A stretch of 64,000 bases of DNA from the NCBI RefSeq assembly GCF_000566685.1, contig NZ_AZQN01000003.1:1-64000 (forward strand). Direction: 5' to 3'. Every line of letters begins with the position of its first letter. The first letter of the stretch is position 1. The notes beneath the pieces are model-generated. The model worked only from the letters and a program-made list of their open reading frames with translations, was not told the DNA's origin and did not search any database. A program made the position numbers and the translations under genes. Shown here piece after piece: positions 46,201 through 54,948 of this stretch. This stretch comes from Dyadobacter tibetensis Y620-1. GTDB lineage: Bacteria > Bacteroidota > Bacteroidia > Cytophagales > Spirosomataceae.

Positions 46201-47911
46201 AGCCGTCTGGGATATGAATAAGAAGACGATTCTAATGAAAGGCTTGGGAGAGACCTCCGTTTACACCTCCACCTCGGCAGATCAGGAGGGCCTCGCTTTC
46301 GAAGGAGCGGAAGCTTTATATGATATAGATAAGGTATCTCTGAACGTAAAAGGTGTGCCGTTTATCAGAACGGCAGATGTTAAAATTATTCCTCCCAAAG
46401 GTGTGGTGAGCATTGATGAAAAAGGAAGAATCAGTGCCATGACCAATGCCCATATCGAAATCGATACTCTCAATACATCTCACCGGCTTCGTGATGCAAA
46501 TATTCGCATCGATTCTCGAAATCACTTTGAGGGATCGGCCACCTATCAATACATAACAGCGCGTCAGGATACCTTTAATATCAAGATGCAAAATTTCGAA
46601 CTGCGGGAGATAGAGCCAGCCCTGGACAAACGAGGACGGACCGATGGAAAAAATACGGCCCCCGTTAAATATTATACCACCGCCCGAGCCGATATTACCG
46701 AGCAAGAGAATCTACTTCTCTCGCCGCGCATTCAATTTAAAGGGGGAATCAATCTGGTCGCCTACGAGCCTTCCCTAAAACTTGATGGTTTCGTGAAACC
46801 TGTCATTAAGTTTAGAAAGGATTTTCAGAGCTCCTGGATTAAATATCAGGAAGAACCTGGAGAGATGATTACGATCCCTGTCAATCCAGAGTTGAAAAAT
46901 GAACATGAAATCCCGCTGACCGTGGGGCTGCACTATAATGAGCGCCGGGGGATGTATATGAGCTTCTTATCGCCCAAAGAGTCTGATGGCGACGACGATA
47001 TTTATCTGGCCAAGGGAGCCTTGTCCTATGATGAAGATGCCAAGGCTTTTAAAGTACAACCGCCCCCAGGGGCCGATGGTCTTGTAGATGAGGCTCAAGC
47101 CTTACATTTTGACGATCAAAGTGGAGAAGCGCTATTCACCGGTCCGTTGAAATTGGTACCCTCGCCATGGCTGGCTTCTTCGGGCATTGTAACTGCTCAG
47201 GTAGACAGTTCCAAATTTTCTATGAACAGCCTTTTAGTATTACATATGACGGCACTTGAGCCCGTTTTGCAGCCCCTAGCGACCAAAATCGTTGAGGTGA
47301 ACCTGGAGGAGCAAAATAGTACGGGAGCGGATGAAGATCCGGATCAGCTGCATAACAAGCTGGTCGCTTTTATTGGTGAGAAGGCCACCACCGAGTTTGA
47401 AAAGCTTTCGGCAGCCGCCTATAAACCACTTTTTACGGCTTCGCCTTTATTAGATGCAGCCATAGTACTGTCGAATGTGAATCTGCAATGGTCAGCCGCA
47501 CATCAGGCCTACTTTTCCCAAGGTCCAATTGGGGTGTCTCATTTTGGGAAAAATAATATTAATGCTCAAATGGAAGGCGCTCTGGAAATCAGAAGGGGGA
47601 TTGAAGGGGATGAGTTTAGCCTATACCTGGAGGCCTCCCCTGATGTATGGTACTTTTTCGATTATAGGTTCGAAGAGTTAGGCGTGATTTCGTCGGTAAT
47701 GGATTTTAATGATAAAATGATGTCGGTGAAAGGGGGCAAATCGAAAATGACCCTGATCTCTCTCGGTATAGAGGAGAAAGAAACCTTTCTCCGGAAATTT
47801 GATAATAACTATCAGCCCGCTATGAAACGCGTCAAGAATGTAAAAACAGTGAAAAAGAAAGCGGCGCCAGCTGCTGAGAAGAAGAAGGTGGAACAGGCAG
47901 AAGGGTTTTAG
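43241..47911 (+). CDS. Very large exported beta-rich protein, function unknown
   Basis: 1,556 residues, with three possible ATGs (43241, 43244, 43250; the last gives MKKILFCIA). A Sec signal ends at AHAQ (about 24). Residues about 30-130 look helical. From about 150 to 1500 the sequence is a long series of alternating hydrophobic/polar strands with recurring phrases (for example EGSLLLKSSGLYGNGVLRR, AEALYDIDKVSLNVKGVPFI, IEIDTLNTSHRLRDANI), reminiscent of extended beta-jellyroll or beta-helical chains as in LptA/OstA- or AsmA-like proteins. This resemblance is by eye only. A lysine-rich tail of about 30 residues ends the protein. I see no cysteine after the signal and no membrane helix or enzymatic motif. 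Likely periplasmic or outer-membrane associated. Function unknown. Confidence 0.85.
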   Translation: MMAMKKILFCIALIIGTVVSAHAQGGQQDSGDADQFMLQLKKMMTGSRNPQYIQAVNQIDSVWSGGMNTAQQKQFMELVKTQVGRGQKAGPVMNLILRNVVAFAKNQPAALDGFLDMSRRAGVQTDGKGFQKILENSLVFASSGKLYSSNYNSLYLLDGNFSFRVDSTSKQEANKQAEQLAAEESWDSPLDTNLVISPVSTPLPAVTGAVMELSNATFAMVTAGDSVVFGPSTGMLSLELGVFVGADGKFTWASVGEEGVYVVLGAYAFNIAQPKLVAENVTMHHDGKLISPILGKLEYRGVKKIKNQPSQYPRFVSNSTDARLKFGSPSLKYKGGFALIGSDMFSASLSGEPSQLQVSFKDKPAFMARSTKFQLMDSVFAAPLAYFSMPLGSDSLYHPGVAFKYNDLEGQLRLGRAEKTEYASLPYKDTYHKMDIWAQAMRWNLPKETVEFYRINGKEVVPITLESFDYFKKERFTAIAKEFGFQPLLLAANYTQTEKKSAFLAEELAAKYKQNPKIMRRTLERLQLEGYFLYNKATDEFAISKKGVLYILANLERTDYDNFRITSQYTSTEDMANASIYLPDTLLTVRGVSRFVISDSLNIYGVPADKKVVIGRNRSLSLNGQLVSANYQFRGQGLKFNYDQFFVDVTPKDSITFTPREKYVKGQKSEVGAHVKYENGGTFYLSDPKNKSGKQKGKGTPRIVVKDGMLVYFDQPERGEMVYPKEVFFKIPKIDMDGLDQRDVIFDGTFNSNGILPPIKTILKSMPDNSLGFEYKMPVQDTKIYNGKAIAKFTDTLKLDNGGLQSKAVLKYLAAQMPAERIVLGADSVYATGTSASIKEGTIGKGYFPAVDIKEYDMHWFPDADSMFITTKGKSFSLYQATTNLEGSLLLKSSGLYGNGVLRRADSEITSHDIKFNKEGFLANRSVFFINSQGEKAGKKLLTGNHVNIDFNSKTGIARFSTDKSGFDSDSSGMEIPTASYQTLIGTAVWDMNKKTILMKGLGETSVYTSTSADQEGLAFEGAEALYDIDKVSLNVKGVPFIRTADVKIIPPKGVVSIDEKGRISAMTNAHIEIDTLNTSHRLRDANIRIDSRNHFEGSATYQYITARQDTFNIKMQNFELREIEPALDKRGRTDGKNTAPVKYYTTARADITEQENLLLSPRIQFKGGINLVAYEPSLKLDGFVKPVIKFRKDFQSSWIKYQEEPGEMITIPVNPELKNEHEIPLTVGLHYNERRGMYMSFLSPKESDGDDDIYLAKGALSYDEDAKAFKVQPPPGADGLVDEAQALHFDDQSGEALFTGPLKLVPSPWLASSGIVTAQVDSSKFSMNSLLVLHMTALEPVLQPLATKIVEVNLEEQNSTGADEDPDQLHNKLVAFIGEKATTEFEKLSAAAYKPLFTASPLLDAAIVLSNVNLQWSAAHQAYFSQGPIGVSHFGKNNINAQMEGALEIRRGIEGDEFSLYLEASPDVWYFFDYRFEELGVISSVMDFNDKMMSVKGGKSKMTLISLGIEEKETFLRKFDNNYQPAMKRVKNVKTVKKKAAPAAEKKKVEQAEGF

Positions 47912-47922
47912 AAAGTGGTGGC

Positions 47923-49725
47923 CTAGCCTCGACCTTCTGTGTCTATACCTATACTGCTTTTTTCTTCCGTTCGGAGATAGGTAAAGAGCACATTTTGAAA
48001 GGTTTGTGGAGAAAATGGTTTGATCAGATAATCGGTAAATCCGCTTGCCAGGGCATGGTCGCGCTCATCAGAAAAGGCTGAGGCCGTGAGGGCGATGATA
48101 GGTATCTGAACGCCGATATTACGTAGGGTGGCAGTAGCCTCAAATCCGTTCATAACCGGCATTTTTAAATCCATGAATATGAGATCGTATCCGTGAATTT
48201 TAAATTTTTCAATGGCTTCGGAACCATTGCTTGCCGTGTCATATTGAATTCCTATCCTTTTAAGCAGGTTGCCCGCTACAAATAAGTTAACCTCGCTATC
48301 GTCTACCACCAGGATATGAGCGTAAGAGCTGGATACTTTGGAGGGGTTAGACTTTACGGCTGCTGGTGGGGTCTCAGTTGTAGACGAAGAAATGGCAAAA
48401 CGAATGTCAAAGGAAAAAGAAGAACCCATATTTTCTATACTTTTTAGCCGGATTTCACTGCCGAATAGGCGGAGAAGCTCTTTGGTGATTGCCAGTCCTA
48501 GCCCAGATCCTCTATTTGTTTTATTCGTGTCGTTATGAGCTTGAGTAAAGATATCAAAAATGGTGGCTTGGTCGGGCTCTGGGATGCCAATACCAGAATC
48601 ATTAATCTCAAAATGCAAGAGAATATAGTCCGCCCCCCTATCTTTTTCTTCTACCAAAAGTTTTACGAATCCCGCTTCGGTAAACTTGATTGCATTGAAA
48701 ACCAGATTGGTTAAAATCTGATTTAAGCGTACCGAGTCTCCCATCAGCACGGAAGGAAGATCAGGGGGGATGGCGTAAATAAGATTTAGTTTTTTTTCAT
48801 CAATTTTGGGTTGTACGAATTTCTTTAATTCGTTTAAAAAATCGTAAAGCTTAAAAGGCTTTGGATTCAAAATCACATGATTAGAATTGATTTTGTTAAA
48901 ATCAAGAATATCGTTTACCACGGCCATTAGATGGTCGGAGGAATATTGCAGAGTAGTAAGCATCTCTTGCTGAGCCTGATTTTTCATCCCCTGTTCTTCC
49001 AAAATATGAATAATACCTACGATTCCATTCAGTGGCGTACGTATCTCATGGCTCATCATGGAGAGGAAGTCCGACTTGGCTGCAGTAGCTTCCTGGGCTA
49101 TGCTGATCTGGCGGTTAAGTTCATCGTTTTTGCGCTGTAAGGTCTGGAGATAGTATTGCCGGTTAGACTCATACTGGCGGCGAAAATGCACGATGAAAGG
49201 GAACATAATCTGGGCAATAAAAAAGAAAATTCCACCTTCGCGAATAAAGAGCCCATAGTCGCTATGGTCGTGAACCCAAATGCTGCCGTTGATCAGAATT
49301 ATAGTAAGCACTGTATTAATGATCGCTTGAAATAATGTCCATTTAACGATCAGGATAGTAAATATTAAGGCAAAGAAAAGATACATGTTCAGTTCCGCAA
49401 AAGACTGCTCCGAAAACAGTGCCATTTTAATGGAATGAAAAAATATGACGAGCAGGCTGCTGGCCAGAGATAGTACCGTTGCACGGAGATGGCCTCGGAA
49501 ATGAAAATATATCAGGACGCCAATCAGTGCGCTACACAGAAGTTGAAGTCCCAATATGGTGGTCAGATCGGGGATTTCTTCGAGCAGGTATAATATTGAA
49601 ATCAGTGGATAACTGATCATATAGCCAAATGCTAGTAGTCGGTCTCCACGTCTGGTTTGATCTTCAATCTCCTGGGGCCAGGTCGATTTTGATCCTTCAT
49701 TTTTAGGAGTAGCAGAAAAATTCAA
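47923..49725 (-). CDS. Hybrid sensor histidine kinase with C-terminal receiver
   Basis: 600 residues. N-terminal membrane region with about six helices (34-180), a short coiled linker (185-215), HisKA with H226 in SHEIRTPLNG, an ATPase domain with N344 and GSGLGLAITKE (407-417), and a receiver with phosphoacceptor D519 (FMDLKMP) and K569 (LIKPF). No periplasmic sensor or PAS domain is seen, so the membrane domain itself is probably the sensor. No partner regulator is adjacent. The start is TTG at 49725, with no better ATG before the first helix. It converges with the large exported protein gene, 11 bp between stops. Confidence 0.93.
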   Translation of the reverse strand: MNFSATPKNEGSKSTWPQEIEDQTRRGDRLLAFGYMISYPLISILYLLEEIPDLTTILGLQLLCSALIGVLIYFHFRGHLRATVLSLASSLLVIFFHSIKMALFSEQSFAELNMYLFFALIFTILIVKWTLFQAIINTVLTIILINGSIWVHDHSDYGLFIREGGIFFFIAQIMFPFIVHFRRQYESNRQYYLQTLQRKNDELNRQISIAQEATAAKSDFLSMMSHEIRTPLNGIVGIIHILEEQGMKNQAQQEMLTTLQYSSDHLMAVVNDILDFNKINSNHVILNPKPFKLYDFLNELKKFVQPKIDEKKLNLIYAIPPDLPSVLMGDSVRLNQILTNLVFNAIKFTEAGFVKLLVEEKDRGADYILLHFEINDSGIGIPEPDQATIFDIFTQAHNDTNKTNRGSGLGLAITKELLRLFGSEIRLKSIENMGSSFSFDIRFAISSSTTETPPAAVKSNPSKVSSSYAHILVVDDSEVNLFVAGNLLKRIGIQYDTASNGSEAIEKFKIHGYDLIFMDLKMPVMNGFEATATLRNIGVQIPIIALTASAFSDERDHALASGFTDYLIKPFSPQTFQNVLFTYLRTEEKSSIGIDTEGRG

Positions 49726-49852
49726 AGTATTAATGGGCTACGATATAAGAGGCAGTATTACAAAACGGCTTGTGTATCTCGCAAAAATAGAATAAATATT
49801 AGGTATGATGTAGTATTTACTTTTATTAATTTATATTCTTTTTGCCTGATAC

Positions 49853-51622
49853 TTAATATCCTATGCTGGTATCGTCCCCACGGGGGTCCGATCCACCTTC
49901 CAGCCAACCATCGTCCCCAACCAGAATGCAGTCCATTCTCCCGAGGGTGTTGGTAAGCTTTTCCAGTTGGTAACCTTTTTGTTGAAGCGAAGTAATGGTT
50001 TTGCCGGAAAAAGCGTTGGCTTCGAATAAAGTGAGATCGGGAAGCCATTGGTGGTGAAACTTGAGGGCATTCACAGATTGCTGCATGGACATGCCATGTT
50101 CTATGACATTGAGCACAGTCTGAAAAACGGAGGTGATGATGGTTGAGCCTCCAGGAGTCCCTACGACCATAAATAATTTTCCATTTTTTTCCAAGATGGT
50201 AGGAGTCATGGAAGAGAGCATTCTTTTGCCCGGTGCTATGGCATTGGCTTTATTACCGATAAGGCCAAACATATTCGGTACTCCAGGCTTTAGACTGAAA
50301 TCATCCATTTCATTATTCATTAAGAAACCTCCGCCCTTTACAACTACCATACTTCCATATCCCCCGTTGAGTGTAGTAGTCACTGACACGGCATTTCTAT
50401 CCTTGTCTACCACCGAAAAATGGGTAGTTTCCATGCTTTCATAACCAGGAATACTGCCTCCATCCACATCCTTGCTGTCGGTGGCCTTGCTAAAGGTGAA
50501 GTCTTTCCAACGTTGAGCGAGGTACTCCTTGTCAGTCAAAGTTTTAGTAGGTATATTAACGAAGTCCGGATCTCCCAAAAACTTAGCGCGGTCTGCATAC
50601 ACCCGCCTTTCTGCTTCGATCATTACCTGAATGGTGGAATCGGAATGCCAGCCCCATCTTTTAAGAGGATAGGGCTCCACGAGTTTCAGGAGTTGTACCA
50701 GGGCGATCCCGCCGCTGGAGGGAGGGGCCATGGAAATGACCTGATAATCTTTGTATGTATCTATCACGGGTTCTCTCCATGCTACCTGGTAGCCGCTTAG
50801 GTCTTTCTTGGTAATGATGCCCTTATCCATTCGGTTCATTTCCTTGACCAGCATTTTAGCTACTTTTCCCTTATAAAAACCTGCACTACCCTTTTTTTGA
50901 ACCCGCTGAAGCACCTTGGCTAGATCTTTTTGTATCAGCAAATCTCCCTCTTTCCAAGCTTCTCCAGAAGCCTTTTGGAAATAGGATGTCCCTGGATTAA
51001 GCTCCAATATTTTCTTTTTAATAATATTCAGGCCATTTGCTTCTTTGGCCGTTTGCACCACGCCATTATTTGCCAGATCGATAGCGGGTTGCAGTACCTG
51101 TTTCCAGGGGAGCTTGCCATATTTTGCATGAGCTTCTGCCATTCCGGCCACTGAGCCCGGTACACCAGAAGCGAGGCGGCCTAGTATACTTAGCTTGGGT
51201 ATCACCTGTCCATCCTTATCAAGGTACATATCGGCATGGGCTTTGGCTGGGGCTTTCTCCCGAAAATCAATGCTGATACTCTTACCCTCGCTGGTACGCA
51301 ACACCAGGAATCCACCTCCCCCAATATTTCCTGCAGAAGGGTGAACAACCGCCAAGGCGAATTGCACGGCAACGGCTGCATCTATTGCATTGCCTCCCGC
51401 CCTTAATATCTCCATGCCTACCTCAGAGGCAGCAGGGTGTGCCGAGGCCACAAGCCCGTTTTTTGCTGCTACCCCTTTCCTGTCATTATAGAAGGGCTTC
51501 TGATTGGGGTCGTCGGTCAGAAACTGATAGACCCCCGTAGATTCCTTTACCGTTTGCTGTGCAGTGGAGTCGGTAACAACCAAAGCCGAAAATAGCCAAA
51601 ATAGAGAGAGACGTAGGTTCAT
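49853..51622 (-). CDS. ggt: Gamma-glutamyltransferase
   Basis: 589 residues with signal peptide (to about 21). Periplasmic autoprocessing hydrolase that transfers or hydrolyses the gamma-glutamyl group of glutathione and related peptides. Seen: GGNAIDAAVAVQFALAVVHP, GNIGGGGFLVLR, the cleavage site with nucleophile T399 in TTHFSVVDKDRN, NGGYGSMVV and GTPGGSTIIT. Complete and typical length. Single gene. Confidence 0.95.
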   Translation of the reverse strand: MNLRLSLFWLFSALVVTDSTAQQTVKESTGVYQFLTDDPNQKPFYNDRKGVAAKNGLVASAHPAASEVGMEILRAGGNAIDAAVAVQFALAVVHPSAGNIGGGGFLVLRTSEGKSISIDFREKAPAKAHADMYLDKDGQVIPKLSILGRLASGVPGSVAGMAEAHAKYGKLPWKQVLQPAIDLANNGVVQTAKEANGLNIIKKKILELNPGTSYFQKASGEAWKEGDLLIQKDLAKVLQRVQKKGSAGFYKGKVAKMLVKEMNRMDKGIITKKDLSGYQVAWREPVIDTYKDYQVISMAPPSSGGIALVQLLKLVEPYPLKRWGWHSDSTIQVMIEAERRVYADRAKFLGDPDFVNIPTKTLTDKEYLAQRWKDFTFSKATDSKDVDGGSIPGYESMETTHFSVVDKDRNAVSVTTTLNGGYGSMVVVKGGGFLMNNEMDDFSLKPGVPNMFGLIGNKANAIAPGKRMLSSMTPTILEKNGKLFMVVGTPGGSTIITSVFQTVLNVIEHGMSMQQSVNALKFHHQWLPDLTLFEANAFSGKTITSLQQKGYQLEKLTNTLGRMDCILVGDDGWLEGGSDPRGDDTSIGY

Positions 51623-51846
51623 GTAGAGGGGGTTATTATTTTGGACTTAATTTAATAAATCTTTATCCAAGAATGTATAATGACTTGAGGATTTTAAAGA
51701 ATTCCTTGGAAACTTAAAATTATATTGTTGTTTCTTCCATTTTAAACGGAATTCTTGCCATCTATCCCAAATTGTTTTTCATCGAACGGCAATCATTGTA
51801 CCTTTTCAATTCTTTAACGGGACCAACATAACCAATCGCATCCGGA

Positions 51847-53088
51847 ATGAAATTTTTACGCCAGATATATGAAAGTTTACGGTTTGCCTGGCAGGCCTTG
51901 AAGTCTAATATCACCCGAACCACCTTGTCTTTATTGGGTGTTACGGTGGGGATATTTGCCATTGTGGCCGTTTTTACTATAGTCGATTCTTTGGAGCGGA
52001 GCATACGTGATAGCCTTAGTTCCATAGGTGAAGGGGTTATTTATGTTCAAAAATGGCCCTGGGGTTTTGGTGGAGAATATCAATGGTGGAAATATTTTCA
52101 ATGGCCCAATCCCTCTAATGCCGAATATGAATACCTATACGATAATCTTGACAAGGCTGCTGCAGTAGCGGTAATGGATTTTAAAGGAAATGTTACCGTT
52201 AAAAATGGTTCTAATAGCTATGAAGCGTTGATCCAAGGAGTTTCATACGAATTTGATCAGATATCGGAAGTGTCTCTGGACAAAGGGCGCTATTTTATCC
52301 CTCTGGAAACCAATAATGCCCGGAATGTGGCCATTATCGGTGCCGATATAGCCGATGCCTTGTTCCCGGGCCAGGAACCCGAAGGAAAGGTATTTAAGCT
52401 AGCGGGGCGCAAATTTACGGTCATAGGAGTCCAGGAAAGGGTGGGGGAAAGTCTGGTAGACTTTGGTGGTACCCCAGACAAAAAATGTCTGATCCCCTAT
52501 ACGGCCTTTGCAAAAATGTTTCAATCGGGACGCCCAGACCCCGATATTGTAGTGAAGGGATTTGCAGAAGACAAGGGGCTCGTAGAAGTTGAGGCGGAGG
52601 TGATTGGCCTGATGCGAACCAAAAGAGGGTTAAAACCAAGGGATGAAAATAACTTTTCCCTGAATCGACCCGAAGCGGCCGCTCAGGCGGTATCGGGAAT
52701 ATTTTCTGTGTTAACGCTTGCCGGGTGGGTCATTGGTAGTTTCTCTATTTTAGTAGGAGGTTTTGGGATAGCCAATATTATGTTTGTCTCGGTAAAGGAA
52801 CGGACCAACCTGATCGGTATTCAGAAATCCCTGGGTGCCAAAAATTATTCTATCTTGACACAGTTTTTGTTTGAGGCCGTTATGTTAAGTCTTATTGGTG
52901 GATTGGTAGGAATATTTTTGGTTTACCTGCTCACTTTCTTGTCTTTAGGTTCGTTAAAGATCATTCTTACACCAGGAAATATTATATTGGGGCTAGGAGT
53001 ATCGTCGGTGATTGGCGTGTTGTCGGGAATTATCCCTGCCCTGTTAGCCGCTAGAATGGATCCTGTTACTGCCATCAGAGCAAAATAA
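51847..53088 (+). CDS. MacB/FtsX-like ABC transporter permease
   Basis: 413 residues. A membrane helix at about 22-45 (LSLLGVTVGIFAIVAVF), a large periplasmic domain (about 50-270), then three C-terminal helices with the FtsX-type segment VGGFGIANIMFVSVKERTNLIG and IPALLAARMDPVTAIRAK at the end. This is the MacB-type core. No ATP-binding partner gene lies nearby, so its ATPase must be encoded elsewhere. Such permeases extrude lipoproteins, peptides or drugs; the substrate is unknown. Confidence 0.9.
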   Translation: MKFLRQIYESLRFAWQALKSNITRTTLSLLGVTVGIFAIVAVFTIVDSLERSIRDSLSSIGEGVIYVQKWPWGFGGEYQWWKYFQWPNPSNAEYEYLYDNLDKAAAVAVMDFKGNVTVKNGSNSYEALIQGVSYEFDQISEVSLDKGRYFIPLETNNARNVAIIGADIADALFPGQEPEGKVFKLAGRKFTVIGVQERVGESLVDFGGTPDKKCLIPYTAFAKMFQSGRPDPDIVVKGFAEDKGLVEVEAEVIGLMRTKRGLKPRDENNFSLNRPEAAAQAVSGIFSVLTLAGWVIGSFSILVGGFGIANIMFVSVKERTNLIGIQKSLGAKNYSILTQFLFEAVMLSLIGGLVGIFLVYLLTFLSLGSLKIILTPGNIILGLGVSSVIGVLSGIIPALLAARMDPVTAIRAK

Positions 53089-53154
53089 TTCGCTTGCAAA
53101 AATGGCTAGTATTTCCGAAGTTCGCTTACATTCACTAAATAGACTTTTTGAACC

Positions 53155-53628
53155 ATGAAAAAATGGACATACTTGTTGATATTCCTTGCAATCGTGTTTG
53201 GAGTATTGTATTATATCTCCTTCGGCTATTATAGTGAAGGAAAAAGAGGGGGGTTTGTTAATAAGCTAAGTAAGAAGGGGTATTTGTTCAAGACCTACGA
53301 AGGAGAGCTTCGCATCGGAGGTATGTATGAGGGCGATGGGACTATGAATGCCGCAGAATGGCAGTTTTCGGTTAGTCCCAAAAATGAAGAGGCCATTGCG
53401 AACCTTGAGGAGGCAATTAAGAATGGCACAAGGGTGTCCCTGACTTATGAAGAGAAGTTTTTTAAGCTTCCTTGGAATGGAGAGACCAAATATTTTGTGA
53501 CCCAGGTAGACCTTCTGCTTAATACACGGAGCGGATTCCCTCCTTTGGAGCCTTCTGCACCGCAGGCTCCAGAAGCCCCTGAGCCTCTGCCAGCACCTAC
53601 AGAGATCGATACCTCTATGGTATTATAA
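53155..53628 (+). CDS. Membrane-anchored hypothetical protein
   Basis: 157 residues. One N-terminal membrane helix (about 5-23), then a hydrophilic domain with GGFVNKLSKKGYLFKTYEGELRIGGMYEG and VSLTYEEKFFKLPWNGETKYFVTQVD. A proline-rich tail (PLEPSAPQAPEAPEPLPAP) may span the periplasm. No known enzyme motif. It follows the ABC permease by 66 bp on the same strand and may be co-expressed. Function unknown. Confidence 0.8.
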   Translation: MKKWTYLLIFLAIVFGVLYYISFGYYSEGKRGGFVNKLSKKGYLFKTYEGELRIGGMYEGDGTMNAAEWQFSVSPKNEEAIANLEEAIKNGTRVSLTYEEKFFKLPWNGETKYFVTQVDLLLNTRSGFPPLEPSAPQAPEAPEPLPAPTEIDTSMVL

Positions 53629-53654
53629 GGGCCTAGGCCCCAGATTTTAAATTG

Positions 53655-53704
53655 ACCAAGACTTGGGAGACGGGTATCGGTGAAGACCGATGCCCGTCCT
53701 TGGT
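53655..53704. terminator. Convergent terminator hairpin
   Basis: Inner stem acgggtatcggt (53670-53681) with accgatgcccgt (53686-53697, one G-T pair), and an outer accaag/cttggt pair. Lies between the convergent hypothetical gene and the SUI1 gene. Confidence 0.65.
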
Positions 53705-53705
53705 T

Positions 53706-54041
53706 TCAGCCTCCCGCCTTTTTGGCCTTATAACCCTTGCTCGAAAGCCAGGCTAGAATCTTGTCTCGGTGGTCTCCTTGAATCTGAATTTCATGGTCCT
53801 TTACAGTTCCTCCGGTTCCACAATGATTTTTGATAAGTTTGCCCAGGGCCGCCAGATCATCTTCAGTGCCTATAAAGCCCTTGATGGCCGTTATCACTTT
53901 CCCTCCCCCTTTTCTTTCCAACCATACTCGCAAATCCTGCTGGTTTGCCGGGAGTGTGCTTTCCTCCTGGGGGCTGTCATCGTTATATTCAAAATCGGGA
54001 TTCGTGGAATAGATGATTCCGGATCTGTTTTTCTTAGACAT
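53706..54041 (-). CDS. SUI1/eIF1-family translation factor (YciH-like)
   Basis: 111 residues. The C-terminal SUI1 domain is clear: DLRVWLERKGGGKVITAIKGF, LAALGKLIKNHCGTGGTVKDHEIQIQGDHRDKI and LSSKGYKAK. A ribosome-binding protein that may influence start codon fidelity; its bacterial role is not settled. Downstream of the lipid kinase gene by 25 bp on the same strand. Confidence 0.93.
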   Translation of the reverse strand: MSKKNRSGIIYSTNPDFEYNDDSPQEESTLPANQQDLRVWLERKGGGKVITAIKGFIGTEDDLAALGKLIKNHCGTGGTVKDHEIQIQGDHRDKILAWLSSKGYKAKKAGG

Positions 54042-54066
54042 ATTCCTGTTTGTTGTGTCTTAAAGT

Positions 54067-54945
54067 TTAACAAATAATTGAAATACTCGCTGGCCTGATT
54101 TTAATGTCAATCCTGTTGGTATCCAGTTGAAGGGGTTCACCATCATAATGCACCAGAGCGGGACGATCGGTATCGATGCGGGTGTTTTGCACGCGTTGAT
54201 AGGAGGTGTAGCGAGAGCTTTGTAAAGTCTTGGCAAATAATTTGTTGGCCAGCACTGCCCCATACCATTTGGGGAACGGTTGGATGGTACAAATATCCAA
54301 TGTGCCGTCCTGAAGGTTAGCCTGAGGTGCAATCCAAGCATTATTTCCATATTGCCCCGCATTGGCAATGGTAATAGAAAAAGCCTCTAAGCTTTCTCCA
54401 TTCAGCACAAATTGTTGCGGTTTGTAGTTCCAATAGGAATCGAAAGAGACTCTCATATAGGTTAATAGTCCTCTTTGCTTTTGAACGCTGAATAAGCTTC
54501 CCACATAAGCGTCAAAGCCTATTCCCGCCGTGCAAAAGAAGGGTATGTCATTGAGTAAGGCACTATCGATACGTAGTGGTTTCCCACTAAAAAGACGGTT
54601 CAAGGCGGCAGTAGTGGACAAGGGAATGCCCAGATGCCGCGCAAGTCCATTGCCCGAGCCCATTGGTATTATGCCCATGGGTACATCTCCCATGACCAAT
54701 GTACTGCCAATTTCGTTCATAGTACCGTCGCCTCCAATGGCCACTATTGCCGACCATTTACGAAGGGGCAGATGCTGTTGGACCAGTTCTATTGCATGAC
54801 CCTGGGCTTCAGTATAAACAATTTGGGCATGTACGCGCTTTTCCTGGGCTATTTGCTCGATTAATTTTGACAGCATCGTCGCATTCTTGCCTGTTGCCGT
54901 CCCTGAATTCGGATTTAAAACAAAAAGATATGAAGGTTGGTCCAC
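54067..54945 (-). CDS. Diacylglycerol/lipid kinase family protein (YegS/DgkB type)
   Basis: 292 residues, cytoplasmic or membrane-peripheral. Seen: FVLNPNSGTATGKN, the GGDGTMNEIG nucleotide motif (about 73-82), PMGIIPMGSGNGLARHLGIP and a C-terminal DGEPLQ. Members phosphorylate diacylglycerol or related lipids. It lies 3 bp after the small membrane protein gene and ahead of the SUI1 gene, so these three are probably one transcript. Confidence 0.92.
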   Translation of the reverse strand: MDQPSYLFVLNPNSGTATGKNATMLSKLIEQIAQEKRVHAQIVYTEAQGHAIELVQQHLPLRKWSAIVAIGGDGTMNEIGSTLVMGDVPMGIIPMGSGNGLARHLGIPLSTTAALNRLFSGKPLRIDSALLNDIPFFCTAGIGFDAYVGSLFSVQKQRGLLTYMRVSFDSYWNYKPQQFVLNGESLEAFSITIANAGQYGNNAWIAPQANLQDGTLDICTIQPFPKWYGAVLANKLFAKTLQSSRYTSYQRVQNTRIDTDRPALVHYDGEPLQLDTNRIDIKIRPASISIIC

Positions 54946-54948
54946 AGG

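Noticed and set aside
43241..47911. Giant adhesin or toxin (RTX or Rhs type)
   Set aside because: No glycine/aspartate nonapeptides, YD repeats, autotransporter barrel or type IX sorting domain could be seen, only a Sec signal and irregular beta-strand sequence.
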